Shown piece after piece: positions 1 through 9,702 of a stretch of 64,000 bases of DNA. The DNA comes from Demequina litoralis (GTDB lineage Bacteria > Actinomycetota > Actinomycetes > Actinomycetales > Demequinaceae). The DNA lies in contig NZ_JAUHPW010000005.1 of the NCBI RefSeq assembly GCF_030418455.1, positions 172,111-236,110 of the forward strand, given 5' to 3'. The notes beneath the pieces are model-generated. The model had not been told where the DNA came from and did not search any database. It was given only the letters and a program-made list of their open reading frames with translations. The position numbers and the translations under genes were made by a program. Position 1 is the first letter of the stretch, and every line of letters starts with the position of its first letter.

Positions 1-2
1 GC

Positions 3-959
3 AACGTGGTCACGCCGATGGGCCTGCTCGAGCAGCACGGCTCGGACGCGGTCCGCTACTGGGCCGCCGCGGCGCGCCTGGGCACCGACGCGGCGTTCGA
101 CGAGGGCCAGATGAAGATCGGCCGCCGCCTCGCGATGAAGGTGCTCAACGCGTCGAAGTTCGTGCTCGGAGCGACGGGCATCTCCACCGCCGCCGGCTCC
201 TCCCTGGAGGCCGGCATCGCCGCCGCCGACGCGGTGGCCGCGGGCTCGGTGACCGAGCCGCTCGACCAGGCGATGCTGTCCGCGCTGGCCGACGTCGTGG
301 ACGCCTCGACCAAGGCGCTCGAGGGCTACGACCACACGCGCGCGCTCGAGGTCGCCGAGACGCTGTTCTGGACGTTCTGCGACGACTACCTCGAGCTGGT
401 CAAGGCGCGCGCCTACGACGGTGCCGCCCCCGGTGCGGCGATCGACCCGTACGCGCCGTGCTCGGCGGGCGCCGCATCGGCCCGCACCACGCTGACGCTC
501 GCGCTCGGCACGTTCCTGCGCCTCTTCGCGCCGGTGCTGCCGTTCGCGACCGAGGAGGTGTGGAGCTGGTACCAGCCCGGTTCGGTGCACCGCGCCGAGT
601 GGCCGGTCTCGGAGCCGCTGCGCTCCGCGGCCGGGTCCGCGTCGCAGGGCGCTCCCCTGCTGGCCGCGGCCGGCGAGGCCCTGTCCGTGCTGCGCAAGGT
701 CAAGTCGGAGGCCAAGGTCTCGCAGCGCACGCCGCTGACGTCGGTGGACCTGCTGGTGCCGGCCGCGAAGGCGGGCTTCGTGCGTGCCGCCAAGGCCGAC
801 CTGCTGGCGGCCGGTCGCGTCGAGGCGATGCAGATCGTCGACACCGAGGCCGCGCTCGAGCCCAACGTCGACGGCCTGGGCTCGGAGGACGGCTCCTCGG
901 ACGAGATCGCCGACCCGACCGTCATGCGCACCGAGAACGCGGTCCTCGCGGGGGCCTGA
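3..959 (+). CDS. valS: Valine--tRNA ligase, C-terminal part (start outside window)
   Basis: ValRS charges tRNA-Val in the cytoplasm. The window opens at Asn-Val-Val-Thr-Pro, which normally follows the KMSKS loop of class I synthetases, so only the end of the catalytic core and the anticodon-binding part (318 residues) are visible. The segment SDAVRYWAAAARLGTDAAFD, followed by GRRLAMKVLNASKFVLG, is typical of bacterial ValRS. The C-terminal region with LSVLRKVKSEAKVSQ fits the helical tail. The reading frame is open from base 3 to a TGA at 957-959. A hairpin follows at 1050-1090. In many actinobacteria valS lies near clpX; here it is on the opposite strand from clpX with a DUF559 gene between. 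The family call is firm; completeness cannot be judged. Confidence 0.95.
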   Translation, partial: NVVTPMGLLEQHGSDAVRYWAAAARLGTDAAFDEGQMKIGRRLAMKVLNASKFVLGATGISTAAGSSLEAGIAAADAVAAGSVTEPLDQAMLSALADVVDASTKALEGYDHTRALEVAETLFWTFCDDYLELVKARAYDGAAPGAAIDPYAPCSAGAASARTTLTLALGTFLRLFAPVLPFATEEVWSWYQPGSVHRAEWPVSEPLRSAAGSASQGAPLLAAAGEALSVLRKVKSEAKVSQRTPLTSVDLLVPAAKAGFVRAAKADLLAAGRVEAMQIVDTEAALEPNVDGLGSEDGSSDEIADPTVMRTENAVLAGA

Positions 960-1049
960 CCCGCCCCACCTCCACCGCATCGCGCAAATGGTAGATGGTG
1001 GTCGCTTCCAAGCGGTCTGTGCTCCTGAGGGGTAGATGAGTGCCGCCCG

Positions 1050-1090
1050 GCCCGGCGCACATGCCGATGTCCACAGCGCGTGCGCCGGGC
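1050..1090 (+). terminator. Hairpin downstream of valS
   Basis: GCCCGGCGCAC at 1050-1060 is exactly complementary to GTGCGCCGGGC at 1080-1090, an 11-bp stem round a 19-nt loop. It lies 90 bp after the valS stop with no T-tract, which is usual for high-GC terminators. Function is inferred from position. Confidence 0.5.
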
Positions 1091-1155
1091 TCCTCCGTCC
1101 CCGGGCAGCACGGCGTTCGGAGCCGCGCGCACCATCGCGCGCCTAGAACGGGCAA

Positions 1156-2085
1156 GTGACCCATCTCCGCGCCCTGCCTGCCGTCGGACCCGGCGAGGAT
1201 CTCGCCACCGTGATGCGACGCTCGACCCGGGCGCACACCTTCGCCGAGCTCGCGAGCCTCTCCAGCGCGCGCAAGGCGAGGACGGCGATCGCCCGCGGCG
1301 AGGTGGTGCGCCTGCTGCCGGACGCGTACGTCTCCGCGGCGCACCAGGACTCGTTCGCTGCACGCGCGGACGCGGCACTCCTGTGGGCCGGACCGACCGC
1401 GATGCTCTCCGGACCCGCAGCCATGTACCTGTGGGGCTTCCTCGATGAACCGCCCAGCACCATCGACCTGCTGCTGCCACACCCGATGCATCACCAGACT
1501 CCGCCGTGGCTACGGGTCCGCCGCGTCACCTGGTCACCTCCCCTCTCGCGCGTCAACGGCATGACCGTCGTCGGGCCCGCCCATGCGGTGGTGCTCGGGT
1601 ACGGCTTCCTCGCGGCGCGTGATCGCGCGACCGCGGTCCATCAGGCGATCCGTACACGGCTCGTGACACCGCGCTCGTTGATCGACACGTTGGGGAAGGT
1701 CCCGCGCGTGCGCGCCCGGCGCGACCTCCGCCAGCGGCTCGAGCTCGCGCTCGCCGGAGCCGAGAGCTATCTTGAGGAGCACGGCGCGAGCAAGGTGTTC
1801 AACACCTCCGAGTTCGCGCGCTTCGTCCGGCAGCATCGGGTGAGGGCCAACGGCGGACGCTATCGCCTCGATATGTTCGACCCCGAGACGCTCACGGCCG
1901 TCGAGCTCGACGGCGATGCGAGCCACTCCGATCCTTCGCAGCGCCAACGGGACCTGCGCCGCGACGCCGACCTCGCGCAGCTTGGGATCCAGACGATCCG
2001 AATCAGCTACCGGGATCTCACCACTCGGCCCGAGTGGTGCCGCGCGCTGGTGCGAGGCGTGCTGGTGGCACGGTCGGCACGTTAG
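1156..2085 (+). CDS. DUF559 (Vsr-like nuclease fold) protein with AbiEi-type N-terminal domain
   Basis: The N-terminal half (about 15-150) looks like the AbiEi-type winged-helix domain common in actinobacterial singletons: a regulatory helix pair, then SGPAAMYLWGF and a VNGMTVVGPAHAVV segment. The C-terminal part has the DUF559 pattern: RYRLDMFDPETLTAVELDGD, then a histidine, QRQRDLRRDADLAQLGIQTIRI, and an RCAL-like tail. DUF559 is related to Vsr/restriction-type nucleases; the visible D...E-x-D acidic residues fit that fold, but catalysis is not shown. The GTG start is chosen because TAGAAC (1144-1149) lies exactly six bases upstream, the leaderless pattern seen repeatedly here; an in-frame ATG at 1213 is an alternative. 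Such genes are usually solitary. A toxin-antitoxin role is not supported because no partner gene is adjacent. Confidence 0.7.
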   Translation: MTHLRALPAVGPGEDLATVMRRSTRAHTFAELASLSSARKARTAIARGEVVRLLPDAYVSAAHQDSFAARADAALLWAGPTAMLSGPAAMYLWGFLDEPPSTIDLLLPHPMHHQTPPWLRVRRVTWSPPLSRVNGMTVVGPAHAVVLGYGFLAARDRATAVHQAIRTRLVTPRSLIDTLGKVPRVRARRDLRQRLELALAGAESYLEEHGASKVFNTSEFARFVRQHRVRANGGRYRLDMFDPETLTAVELDGDASHSDPSQRQRDLRRDADLAQLGIQTIRISYRDLTTRPEWCRALVRGVLVARSAR

Positions 2086-2209
2086 ACGACCATGGCCTGC
2101 CCCTCAGGTGCATGCACCTCGCGAAACCGACAACCAACTACCCATGTCGGGATCGGGCGGCTCCCCAGAGCGGCTTCAGGTCGACGACCCACGGCGGAAC
2201 CAAGGAGAG

Positions 2210-3466
<1,257 letters not shown>

Positions 3467-3647
3467 GTGGGGGCTCCTCTCACGAACACCGTCGTGCCTC
3501 TCCAGGCTACCCACGCGGTCCGACAAGCGGGAGACGGCGCGCCGCATCCACGCACCCCGAGAGCCCCTCGCAGGCGCGAAACCGCACGTTCCGGGCGAAT
3601 TGTGACCTTCTCGACATCCCGTGGAAACGTGGCGGGGCGGTCGCGGG

Positions 3648-3676
3648 CACGATGCGCGGGCCGAGGGGACGATGCG
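3648..3676 (+). repeat. Direct pair of the dispersed GACGATGCG motif
   Basis: CACGATGCGCGGG (3648-3660) and GACGATGCGCGGG (3668-3680) are repeated 20 bp apart in the clpX upstream region. They belong to the 9-mer family found throughout the window. Confidence 0.6.
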
Positions 3677-3726
3677 CGGGCTCCCCCGCCGCGACGAGCA
3701 CGGGCGCGTCGCCCGAGCCGGCGGCC

Positions 3727-3803
3727 ACTCGCACCGCTCACACGCACCCGCGACGACTCGCACCCCGCGCCCGCACCCGCGGCGACGCGCACCCCCCACA
3801 CGC
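3727..3803 (+). repeat. Degenerate GC-rich tandem repeat in the clpP2-clpX gap
   Basis: The gap between clpX and clpP2 (3467-3865, about 400 bp) holds no gene. This part repeats units like CGCACCCGCGACGACTCGC and CGCACCCGCGGCGACGCGC, about 28 bp apart and imperfect. It looks like replication slippage; no function is evident. It ends at the clpP2 terminator hairpin. Confidence 0.45.
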
Positions 3804-3849
3804 ACGAGGGGCGCCGCCGCGGATCGCTCCGCGCGCGGCGCCCCTCGTG
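3803..3849 (-). terminator. Terminator of the clpP1-clpP2 operon
   Basis: A 15-bp perfect stem (3803-3817 with 3835-3849, beginning CACGAGGGGCGCCGC), with an inner 6-bp stem CGCGGA/TCCGCG, starts 17 bp beyond the clpP2 stop. Position and strength suggest a rho-independent-type terminator without a U-tract. Confidence 0.75.
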
Positions 3850-3865
3850 GACGGCCGGATGAGGC

Positions 3866-4561
3866 CTACGAGTGCACGATCTGCGTGCCCTTGCGGGACT
3901 CGAGCACCTGGTCGACCAGGCCGTACTCCTTGGCCTGCTCGGCCGAGAGGAACGTGTCGCGCTCGATGTCCTCGCGCACCTTCTCCGCGGTCTGGCCGGA
4001 GTGGAACGCGAGGGTGTTCTCGAGCCACTCGCGCATGCGGAGCATCTCCTCCGCGTAGATCTCGATGTCCGAGGCCTGCGCGCGGGCGCCGCCCTCGATG
4101 CGCGGCTGGTGGATCATCACGCGGGCGTTGGGCAGCGCGAGGCGCTTGCCCGGGGTGCCCGCGGCGAGCAGCACCGCCGCCGCCGAGGCCGCCTGGCCCA
4201 GGCACACCGTCTGGATCTCCGGCTTGATGTACTGCATCGTGTCGTAGATCGCGGTGAGCGCGGTCTGCGAGCCGCCGGGCGAGTTGATGTACAGGGTGAT
4301 GAGGCGGTCCGGGTCCTGCGACTCGAGGACCAGGAGCTGCGCCATCACGTCGTCCGCGGAGGCGTCGTCGATCTGCACGCCGAGGAAGATGATGCGGTCC
4401 TCGAAGAGCTTCGCGTACGGGTCCTGGCGCTTGAAGCCGTAGGCCGTGCGCTCCTCGAACTGGGGAAGGATGTAGCGCGACGAGGGGGCGTCCGCCGCCC
4501 CGCCGCCGAACGTGCCGGCCGTGCGACCGGCCGCCTGGAACGCGCGCTGGATCTCGCTCAC
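3866..4561 (-). CDS. clpP2: ATP-dependent Clp protease proteolytic subunit 2
   Basis: Serine peptidase subunit of the ClpP1P2 barrel. The 231-aa product has the catalytic triad Ser126 (GQAAS), His151 (VMIHQP) and Asp202 (ERDTF). The N-terminal 35 residues are a low-complexity extension, as in actinobacterial ClpP2 propeptides. The GTG start at 4559-4561 overlaps the clpP1 TGA by four bases (GTGA), which implies translational coupling and equal production of the two subunits. The helix after the catalytic serine reads AASAAAVLL rather than the ASMG of ClpP1, a normal difference between the paralogues. Confidence 0.95.
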   Translation of the reverse strand: MSEIQRAFQAAGRTAGTFGGGAADAPSSRYILPQFEERTAYGFKRQDPYAKLFEDRIIFLGVQIDDASADDVMAQLLVLESQDPDRLITLYINSPGGSQTALTAIYDTMQYIKPEIQTVCLGQAASAAAVLLAAGTPGKRLALPNARVMIHQPRIEGGARAQASDIEIYAEEMLRMREWLENTLAFHSGQTAEKVREDIERDTFLSAEQAKEYGLVDQVLESRKGTQIVHS

Positions 4562-5172
4562 GCCTTGCCTCCCTGGGACTTGTCGCCGGCCTCGGCCGCG
4601 TGCTTGATGACCTTGTCGACGAAGCCGTACTCGAGGGCCTCGTCCGCGGTGAACCAGCGGTCGCGGTCGGCGTCCTTGGTGATCTGCTCGATCGTCTTGC
4701 CGGTCTGGGCGGCGGTGAGGTCGGCGAGCACCTTCTTCATGTGCATGATGAGCTCCGCGTTGATGCGGATGTCGGTCGCGGTGCCGTAGATGCCGCCCGA
4801 GGGCTGGTGCATCATCACGCGGGCGTGGGGCGTCGCGAAGCGCTTGCCCGGCGCGCCGGACGAGAGCAGGAACTGGCCCATCGAGGCCGCCATGCCCATC
4901 GCGACCGTCGCGACGTCGGGCTTGATGTACTGCATCGTGTCGTAGATCGCCATGCCCGCGGTGATCGAGCCGCCGGGGCTGTTGATGTACAGGTAGATGT
5001 CCTGATCCGGGTCCTCGGCCGCGAGCAGCATCATCTGGGCGCAGATGGCGTTCGCGTTGTCGTCGCGCACCTCGTCGCCCAGCCAGATGATGCGCTCGCG
5101 CAGCAGCCGGTTGAAGATCGAGTCGTTGAGCCCCATGCTGGGCCCCTCGCCTCGCGCCGTGATGTCGTTCAC
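4558..5172 (-). CDS. clpP1: ATP-dependent Clp protease proteolytic subunit 1
   Basis: First gene of the clpP1P2 operon. Triad: Ser97 (GMAAS), His122 (VMMHQP), Asp171 (DRDRW). I chose the GTG at 5170-5172 because AGGAGGAG lies six bases upstream; the downstream ATG (5134-5136) gives 192 aa with a weaker site, and the extra 12 residues would be a short propeptide. The 204-aa length is normal. About 75-95 bp upstream, GGTTTCGC...GTGAACC (5245-5265) is a loose palindrome reminiscent of a ClgR box, but it does not match the published pattern well, so regulation by ClgR is only a suggestion. Confidence 0.95.
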   Translation of the reverse strand: MNDITARGEGPSMGLNDSIFNRLLRERIIWLGDEVRDDNANAICAQMMLLAAEDPDQDIYLYINSPGGSITAGMAIYDTMQYIKPDVATVAMGMAASMGQFLLSSGAPGKRFATPHARVMMHQPSGGIYGTATDIRINAELIMHMKKVLADLTAAQTGKTIEQITKDADRDRWFTADEALEYGFVDKVIKHAAEAGDKSQGGKA

Positions 5173-5313
5173 GTGTCTCCTCCTGTCGAGCGTCCTGGTC
5201 GACAGTAACGCGCGCGACCGACGCGACGATGCCGTTACCCCCCTGGTTTCGCTACGGGGTGAACCGCTACGGTCGGGACGGGCGCGAGGGACGCCCGCGA
5301 TGAGGGGACACGC

Positions 5314-5823
5314 ATGACCACCAACGACGACCCGTACCTGCACGCCCAGGGCGAGGGGACGATGCGCCCGGTCCAGCCGAGCCCGCCCGCCGAGGAGGGC
5401 TGGGTGCCGCAGCCCGAGTCCGAGATGACCGTGGCACCTCCCGCGCCGTTCGCGCAGTCGACCTACACGCAGCCGACGCCGCAGCCGACCCCGACGACGC
5501 CGGCTCCCTCCTACTCGTCCCCCGGCTATGCCGCGCCCACCCCGCAGCAGCCGTACTACGGGGGCTCCCCGACGCGCGCGACCAAGACCTGGATGAACGT
5601 CACGTCGCTCGTGTGCGCGCTGCTCGTGCCGGTGGTCGGCTCGCTGCTCGCGATCATCTTCGGCCACCTGGGCGTCGCGGCCTCCAAGCGGGGCGACGCC
5701 GAGTACAAGGGCATCGGCATCGCCGGCCTCGTCCTCGGCTACCTGGGCCTCGTCGGCGGCATCGTGTCCTTCCTGTACGCGATCTCGATCGTCGCGGACG
5801 CCTCGACGGTCACGGTCCAGTAG
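5314..5823 (+). CDS. DUF4190 membrane protein, copy 1 of 3
   Basis: 169 aa. A Pro/Gln/Thr-rich cytoplasmic-type tail (about 1-90, with [14 protein letters not shown]) precedes a DUF4190 module: [15 protein letters not shown], a first membrane helix, the [18 protein letters not shown] loop and a second helix. The start ATG follows GAGGGGACACGC. Function of the family is unknown. This and the next two genes share module and orientation, so they are probably tandem duplicates. The gene contains a copy of the dispersed 9-mer at 5358-5366. Confidence 0.8.
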   Translation: MTTNDDPYLHAQGEGTMRPVQPSPPAEEGWVPQPESEMTVAPPAPFAQSTYTQPTPQPTPTTPAPSYSSPGYAAPTPQQPYYGGSPTRATKTWMNVTSLVCALLVPVVGSLLAIIFGHLGVAASKRGDAEYKGIGIAGLVLGYLGLVGGIVSFLYAISIVADASTVTVQ

Positions 5824-5936
5824 CGCTACCCCGACGCGGGATCAGGGCCCGATCGGGCGTGCGGACGATGCGCGGGCGCGGGCCCGCTCGCTAGCGTCGG
5901 GTGAGAGGCCGCCACCGGGGCGGCGAGGAGGACGCC

Positions 5937-6362
5937 ATGACCTATCCGCCGCAGGACCCGTACGGGCCCGCCCCCGACCAGGGCGGCTTCCAGCCGCAGC
6001 AGCCGCCGGCCTACGCGCAGCAGCCCGGCGTCCCCGGCCAGCCGCCGTACGGCGGCCAGGCCCCCGCATCGTCCACCGAGAAGAACTGGATGGGCATCAC
6101 GTCGCTCATCCTGTCGCTCGTGGGCCTGTTCACGTGGGTCACCGCGATCGCGGGCATCGTGCTGGGCCACCTCAGCCTGAGCGCCGCGCGGCGAGGCGAG
6201 GCCGACAACCGGGGCACCGGCCTCGCGGGCCTCATCATCGGCTACGTCGTCACCGTGCTCGGCGTCATCGCGATGATCGTGTTCTTCGTGCTCATCGGCT
6301 GGGTCGTGAGCGAGTGCGGCGGCTCGAACCCCGCCGACTGGTGCACCGACACCAACGCGTAG
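5937..6362 (+). CDS. DUF4190 membrane protein, copy 2 of 3
   Basis: 141 aa, the shortest of the three. A Pro/Gln/Tyr-rich start (PPQDPYGPAPDQGGF) leads into EKNWMGITSLILSLVGLF, a membrane helix, LGHLSLSAARRGEADNRGTG, and a second helix. It ends in a Cys-containing tail (SECGGSNPADWC) that could form a disulfide outside the membrane. GAGGAGGAC precedes the ATG. TAGCGT at 5892-5897 is a candidate -10. The in-frame ATG at 5901 lacks a binding site and was rejected. Confidence 0.78.
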   Translation: MTYPPQDPYGPAPDQGGFQPQQPPAYAQQPGVPGQPPYGGQAPASSTEKNWMGITSLILSLVGLFTWVTAIAGIVLGHLSLSAARRGEADNRGTGLAGLIIGYVVTVLGVIAMIVFFVLIGWVVSECGGSNPADWCTDTNA

Positions 6363-6446
6363 GACTACCAGGCCTTCGCCGCGCTCGCGCGGGCATGCGC
6401 GGCTAGCCTGAGAAGTGGTCCCGCACACGCGACCGGAGGAGGGACG

Positions 6447-7019
6447 ATGACCACGCCCGACGAGAACGAGAAGCCGCCGGAGCCCGCCCCGGCGGAGCCC
6501 ACCGCCTACGAGCCGGCGCCGTCGACCGAGCCGACGCCCGCCGCTCCCGAGCCGACCGCCCAGCCCTCGGCCCCCGCGCAGCCCGCCGCCGCATCGTCCC
6601 CGCAGCCGGCGCCGCCGTACCAGCAGCCCGCCCCGCCCTACCAGCAGGCCCCGCCCGCGTACGCGCAGCCCGGGCCCGCGCAGGCGGGCTACCCGCAGCA
6701 GCCCCCGCCGCAGCGGCCGCCGGGCCAGAGCGGCGCGAAGACGTGGATGAACATCACGTCGTTCGTCACGAGCATCCTGGGCCTGGGCCTGGTCGGCGTG
6801 ATCTTCGGCCACCTGGGCGTGTCCGCGTCGAACAAGGGCGAGGCCGACCTCAAGGGCCTCGGCATCGCCGGCCTGATCCTCGGCTACGTGCAGATCGTCA
6901 TCGGGATCATCCTGCTCATCGCGGTGATCGTCGGGATCGCGAGCTGCGCGTCCGACCCCGAGTGCGTCGACTGGTGGACCAGCATCCAGAACGAGCTCGA
7001 CAACGCCATGGCGGCCTGA
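6447..7019 (+). CDS. DUF4190 membrane protein, copy 3 of 3
   Basis: 190 aa. The N-terminal 95 residues are Pro/Ala/Gln-rich with PPYQQ repeats; the DUF4190 module follows (AKTWMNITSFVTSILGLG, FGHLGVSASNKGEADLKGLG) with two predicted helices. The tail SCASDPECVDWW has paired cysteines like copy 2. GGAGGAGGG sits before the ATG at 6447, and TAGCCT (6404-6409) is a candidate -10. Copies 1 and 3 are more alike in the loop (DLKGLG/EYKGIG) than copy 2. Confidence 0.8.
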   Translation: MTTPDENEKPPEPAPAEPTAYEPAPSTEPTPAAPEPTAQPSAPAQPAAASSPQPAPPYQQPAPPYQQAPPAYAQPGPAQAGYPQQPPPQRPPGQSGAKTWMNITSFVTSILGLGLVGVIFGHLGVSASNKGEADLKGLGIAGLILGYVQIVIGIILLIAVIVGIASCASDPECVDWWTSIQNELDNAMAA

Positions 7020-7033
7020 CCGCCTGAGACGGC

Positions 7034-7071
7034 ACGAGGCCCCGGCCACCTGGCGGTGACCGGGGCCTCGT
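7034..7071. terminator. Bidirectional terminator between DUF4190 copy 3 and tig
   Basis: ACGAGGCCCCGG (7034-7045) pairs perfectly with CCGGGGCCTCGT (7060-7071) between two convergent genes, 15 bp after one stop and 27 bp after the other. Confidence 0.75.
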
Positions 7072-7097
7072 CGCGTCTGCGAGGAGCTCGCGGAGGG

Positions 7098-8423
7098 TTA
7101 CTCCGCGGCGGCGTCGGCGGCCGCGGCCTCCTCGGCCTTCTCGTCCTCGATCGAGCCGATGACCTCGGAGAGGTCCACCGCGGCGCCCGCGGTGTCGACC
7201 ACGGTGGCGCGGCGCAGCGCGAAGGCGGTGGCCTTCGAGCGGGCGACCTCGGCGACCATGGCGGGGATCTGGCCGGCCTGCTCCACCTGCTGGATGAAGG
7301 TGCCCGGGTCCATGCCGTACTGGCGCGACGAGTTGATGAGGTAGTCGAGGAGCTCGGGCTGCTCGACGTCGATGTCCAGGTCGTCCGCGAGCTGGTCGAG
7401 GAGGATCTGGGTGCGGAGGGCCTTGGTGGCCTCCTCGGTGACCTCGGCGCGGTGCTCGTCGTCCTCGAGGCGGTTCTCGTTCTCGAGGTGGTTGTGGACC
7501 TCGTTCTCGATGACCTTCTTGGGGAGCTCGAAGTCGGTGGCCTCGGTCAGCTTCTCGAGGAGCTTCTCGCGGGCCTCCATGGCCTGGTTGTTGGTCTTGA
7601 TGCGGGCGGCCTGCGTCTGCAGGTCCTCCTTGAGCTCGTCGATGGTGTCGAACTCGGAGGCGAGCTGCGCGAAGTCGTCGTCCGCCTCGGGGAGCTCGCG
7701 GGTCTTGACGGCGGTCACCTTGACGGTGATCTGCGCGGTCTCACCGGCGTGGTCGCCGGCCGCGAGCGGGCCCTCGAAGGTGGTCTCCTCGTCGGCCGAC
7801 AGGCCCGTGATGGCCTCGTCGATGCCCTCGAGCATGTTGCCGGCGCCCACCTGGTAGGAGGTGCCCTGCACGGTGTCGATGGTCTCGTCGCCGATGACGG
7901 CGGTGAGGTCGATGGTGACGAAGTCGCCCTCGGCGGCGGGGCGGTCGACGCCCACGAGGGTGCCGAAGCGCTCGCGCAGCGCGTCGAGGCGCTCGGCGAC
8001 GTCCTCGTCAGCCACGGCGACGGGCTCGACCTCGATGGTGAGGTCGGCGGGGGCCGGGAGGGTCACCTCGGGGCGCACCTCGACGACGGCGGTGAACTCG
8101 AGGCCCTCGTCACCCTCGACGATGCCGGGGACCTTGGTGACCTCGACCTCGGGCTGGCCGAAGGGACGGATGCCGGTCTCCTTGACCGCGTCGGTGTACC
8201 AGCCGGGCAGGCCGTCGTTGACGGCGTGCTCGATGATCGCGCCCTTGCCCACGCGCTGCTCGAGGACCTTCGCGGGCACCTTGCCCTTGCGGAAGCCGGG
8301 GATCTGGACCTGCTTGCCCACGTGCTCGTAGGCGTGCTTCATGCTGTCGGCGAGGTCCGCCTCGGTGAGGTTGACCGTGAGCTTGACGGTCGTGGCGTCG
8401 ATCTTCTCGAGGGCGCTGGTCAC
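7098..8423 (-). CDS. tig: Trigger factor, ribosome-associated chaperone and peptidyl-prolyl isomerase
   Basis: 441 aa, normal length. The N-terminal ribosome-binding domain carries the signature PGFRKGKVP near residue 48; a central FKBP-type domain (GDFVTIDLTAVI) and a long helical C-terminal domain follow. The C-terminus is Ala/Glu-rich (DEKAEEAAAADAAAE). The GTG start at 8421-8423 follows AGGAG by six bases. A promoter with TTGGCC and TACGAT lies about 70-100 bp upstream. In related genomes tig usually runs straight into clpP1; here three DUF4190 genes on the other strand separate them. Confidence 0.96.
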   Translation of the reverse strand: MTSALEKIDATTVKLTVNLTEADLADSMKHAYEHVGKQVQIPGFRKGKVPAKVLEQRVGKGAIIEHAVNDGLPGWYTDAVKETGIRPFGQPEVEVTKVPGIVEGDEGLEFTAVVEVRPEVTLPAPADLTIEVEPVAVADEDVAERLDALRERFGTLVGVDRPAAEGDFVTIDLTAVIGDETIDTVQGTSYQVGAGNMLEGIDEAITGLSADEETTFEGPLAAGDHAGETAQITVKVTAVKTRELPEADDDFAQLASEFDTIDELKEDLQTQAARIKTNNQAMEAREKLLEKLTEATDFELPKKVIENEVHNHLENENRLEDDEHRAEVTEEATKALRTQILLDQLADDLDIDVEQPELLDYLINSSRQYGMDPGTFIQQVEQAGQIPAMVAEVARSKATAFALRRATVVDTAGAAVDLSEVIGSIEDEKAEEAAAADAAAE

Positions 8424-8495
8424 TACGTACTCCTGGCGTTGGGTTGTGGGGCCCGCGGAGGCTCCGGTGGCTCCCGCTGTTCGGGCAACCCTGCA

Positions 8496-8524
8496 ATCGT
8501 ACGCGCCGCACGGGCGCAGGCCAA
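8496..8524 (-). promoter_or_regulatory. tig promoter
   Basis: On the minus strand TTGGCC (8519-8524) and TACGAT (8496-8501) are 17 bp apart, a good housekeeping sigma pattern. It would give a 5' leader of about 65 nt. Confidence 0.6.
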
Positions 8525-8591
8525 TTCGGGGGACATACCTCGCGATGCGGAAGACATTCGGGACGATGCGGAGAGCCGGGCCCCGTTCCAC

Positions 8592-8620
8592 TTGACGGCG
8601 GCCCGTGGCGGGCGTACCCA
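8592..8620 (+). promoter_or_regulatory. Promoter of the MarR gene at 8628, leaderless
   Basis: TTGACG (8592-8597), 17 bp, TACCCA (8615-8620). The ATG starts seven bases after the -10, so the transcript should begin at or next to the start codon. Confidence 0.6.
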
Positions 8621-8627
8621 TGGCGCC

Positions 8628-9098
8628 ATGAGGGATGCGCGCGAGGAGGCACTCGCCCAGCTGGTCACCGCCGTCCACCGGATGATCCGGGTGACGGTGG
8701 CGACCCACGGCGACCGCACCGCATCGTCCACGCGCCAGCTGCTCGCGACGCTGCACTCCGAGGGCGAGATGTCCATGCGGGAGCTGTCCGCGGCGCTCCG
8801 CATCGCCGCACCCGCCCTGGCGCACAGCGTGGCGATGCTCGAGGACCGGGGCCTGCTGACCCGCCGGCTCGACCCGAGCGGCAGCCGCGCGGACATGATC
8901 ATGCTCACGGACGCCGGCAACGACGAGGCGGAGGCCTGGCACGCCCAGCTGTCCGCGATGATCCTGCCCGGGCTCGCGCACCTGAGCGACGACGACTGGG
9001 AGGTCGTCGCCGGCGCGGCCGCGCGCATCGCCTCGTTCGACGGCGGCGCCCTGACCGTGCCGCCGCCGTCCGAGCCGCCGGGGCCGCGTCCGGTCTGA
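8628..9098 (+). CDS. MarR family transcriptional regulator
   Basis: 156 aa. A winged helix-turn-helix is clear: TRQLLATLHSEGEMSMRELS, AALRIAAPALAHSVAMLEDR (recognition helix), then GLLTRRLDPSGSRADMIMLT (wing), followed by a dimerisation helix ending in a Pro-rich tail. No Shine-Dalgarno is present; the promoter position suggests leaderless translation. It is divergent from tig and convergent with the NYN gene, so its target cannot be read from context. The dispersed 9-mer is inside it (8720-8728, encoding Ala-Ser-Ser). Confidence 0.88.
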   Translation: MRDAREEALAQLVTAVHRMIRVTVATHGDRTASSTRQLLATLHSEGEMSMRELSAALRIAAPALAHSVAMLEDRGLLTRRLDPSGSRADMIMLTDAGNDEAEAWHAQLSAMILPGLAHLSDDDWEVVAGAAARIASFDGGALTVPPPSEPPGPRPV

Positions 9099-9109
9099 GA
9101 CGGGCCCCG

Positions 9110-9670
9110 CTACAGGAACTGCAGCGGGTCGAACTCGGCGATCGGGATGATCCGCACCCGCGGCAGCGTCTCGTTGAACGCGTGCACGTCGTACTCGAGG
9201 TCGAAGAACTCGAGGCCCTGCTCCTGCAGCTCGATGAAGCCGCCGTTGCGGAACTCGACGAAGCCGGCGAGTCCCACGCGGCGGCCGTCGAGGAGGTCCT
9301 CGACCTGGTCCACGAAGTCGCCGTCGTTGCTCACCAGCACCACGTCCGCGTCGCGCTCGCGCAGCGCCTCCATGGTGCGCTGGATGGCGATGTCGACCAC
9401 CTTCTCGCCCGCGGAGCCGGACAGCGGCACCGGGCGGAAGCCGATCGCGAGCAGCGCCTGCACGAACGTCATCGGCAGCTCGTTGTTGGCCGCGAGGAAG
9501 AACAGGCCCTGGGCCGGCTGACCCCAGCGCTCCTCGGTGTGGCGCAGCACGCGCTCCCAGCGCGGACGCTCCTCGGGACGCGGCCGGCGGCCGAGGATGG
9601 ACGTGCCGAGCGTGGCGTCGATGTTCTCGCCGTCGACCAGGACGTACGTGACCCGCTTGTCTCTACCCAT
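9110..9670 (-). CDS. NYN domain protein (PIN-like RNase fold)
   Basis: 186 aa. YVLVDGENIDATLG at the N-terminus, KVVDIAIQRTM in the middle and VVLVSNDGDFVDQVEDL carry the conserved aspartates of NYN/PIN-type metal-dependent ribonucleases. The substrate is unknown. Minus-strand TAGGCT (9677-9682) is exactly six bases before the ATG, so the mRNA is probably leaderless, and its promoter overlaps that of the divergent GNAT gene at 9703. Confidence 0.85.
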   Translation of the reverse strand: MGRDKRVTYVLVDGENIDATLGTSILGRRPRPEERPRWERVLRHTEERWGQPAQGLFFLAANNELPMTFVQALLAIGFRPVPLSGSAGEKVVDIAIQRTMEALRERDADVVLVSNDGDFVDQVEDLLDGRRVGLAGFVEFRNGGFIELQEQGLEFFDLEYDVHAFNETLPRVRIIPIAEFDPLQFL

Positions 9671-9702
9671 GCCGCGAGCCTACGCGGGCTTAGCCTGACC
9701 GC

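Noticed and set aside
985..1035. tRNA-Gly-like sequence (AATGGTAGA, then CTTCCAA) after valS
   Set aside because: No acceptor stem, no T-arm and no closing D-stem; at most a chance resemblance or a very decayed fragment.
1156..2085. Toxin-antitoxin system (AbiE type)
   Set aside because: No AbiEii-like nucleotidyltransferase neighbour; the C-terminal half is DUF559.
3727..3803. CRISPR-like spacing of repeated GC-rich units
   Set aside because: Repeats are imperfect and there are no unique spacers, leader or cas genes.
5245..5265. ClgR box upstream of clpP1
   Set aside because: The palindrome is loose and the spacing and bases differ from the published motif.
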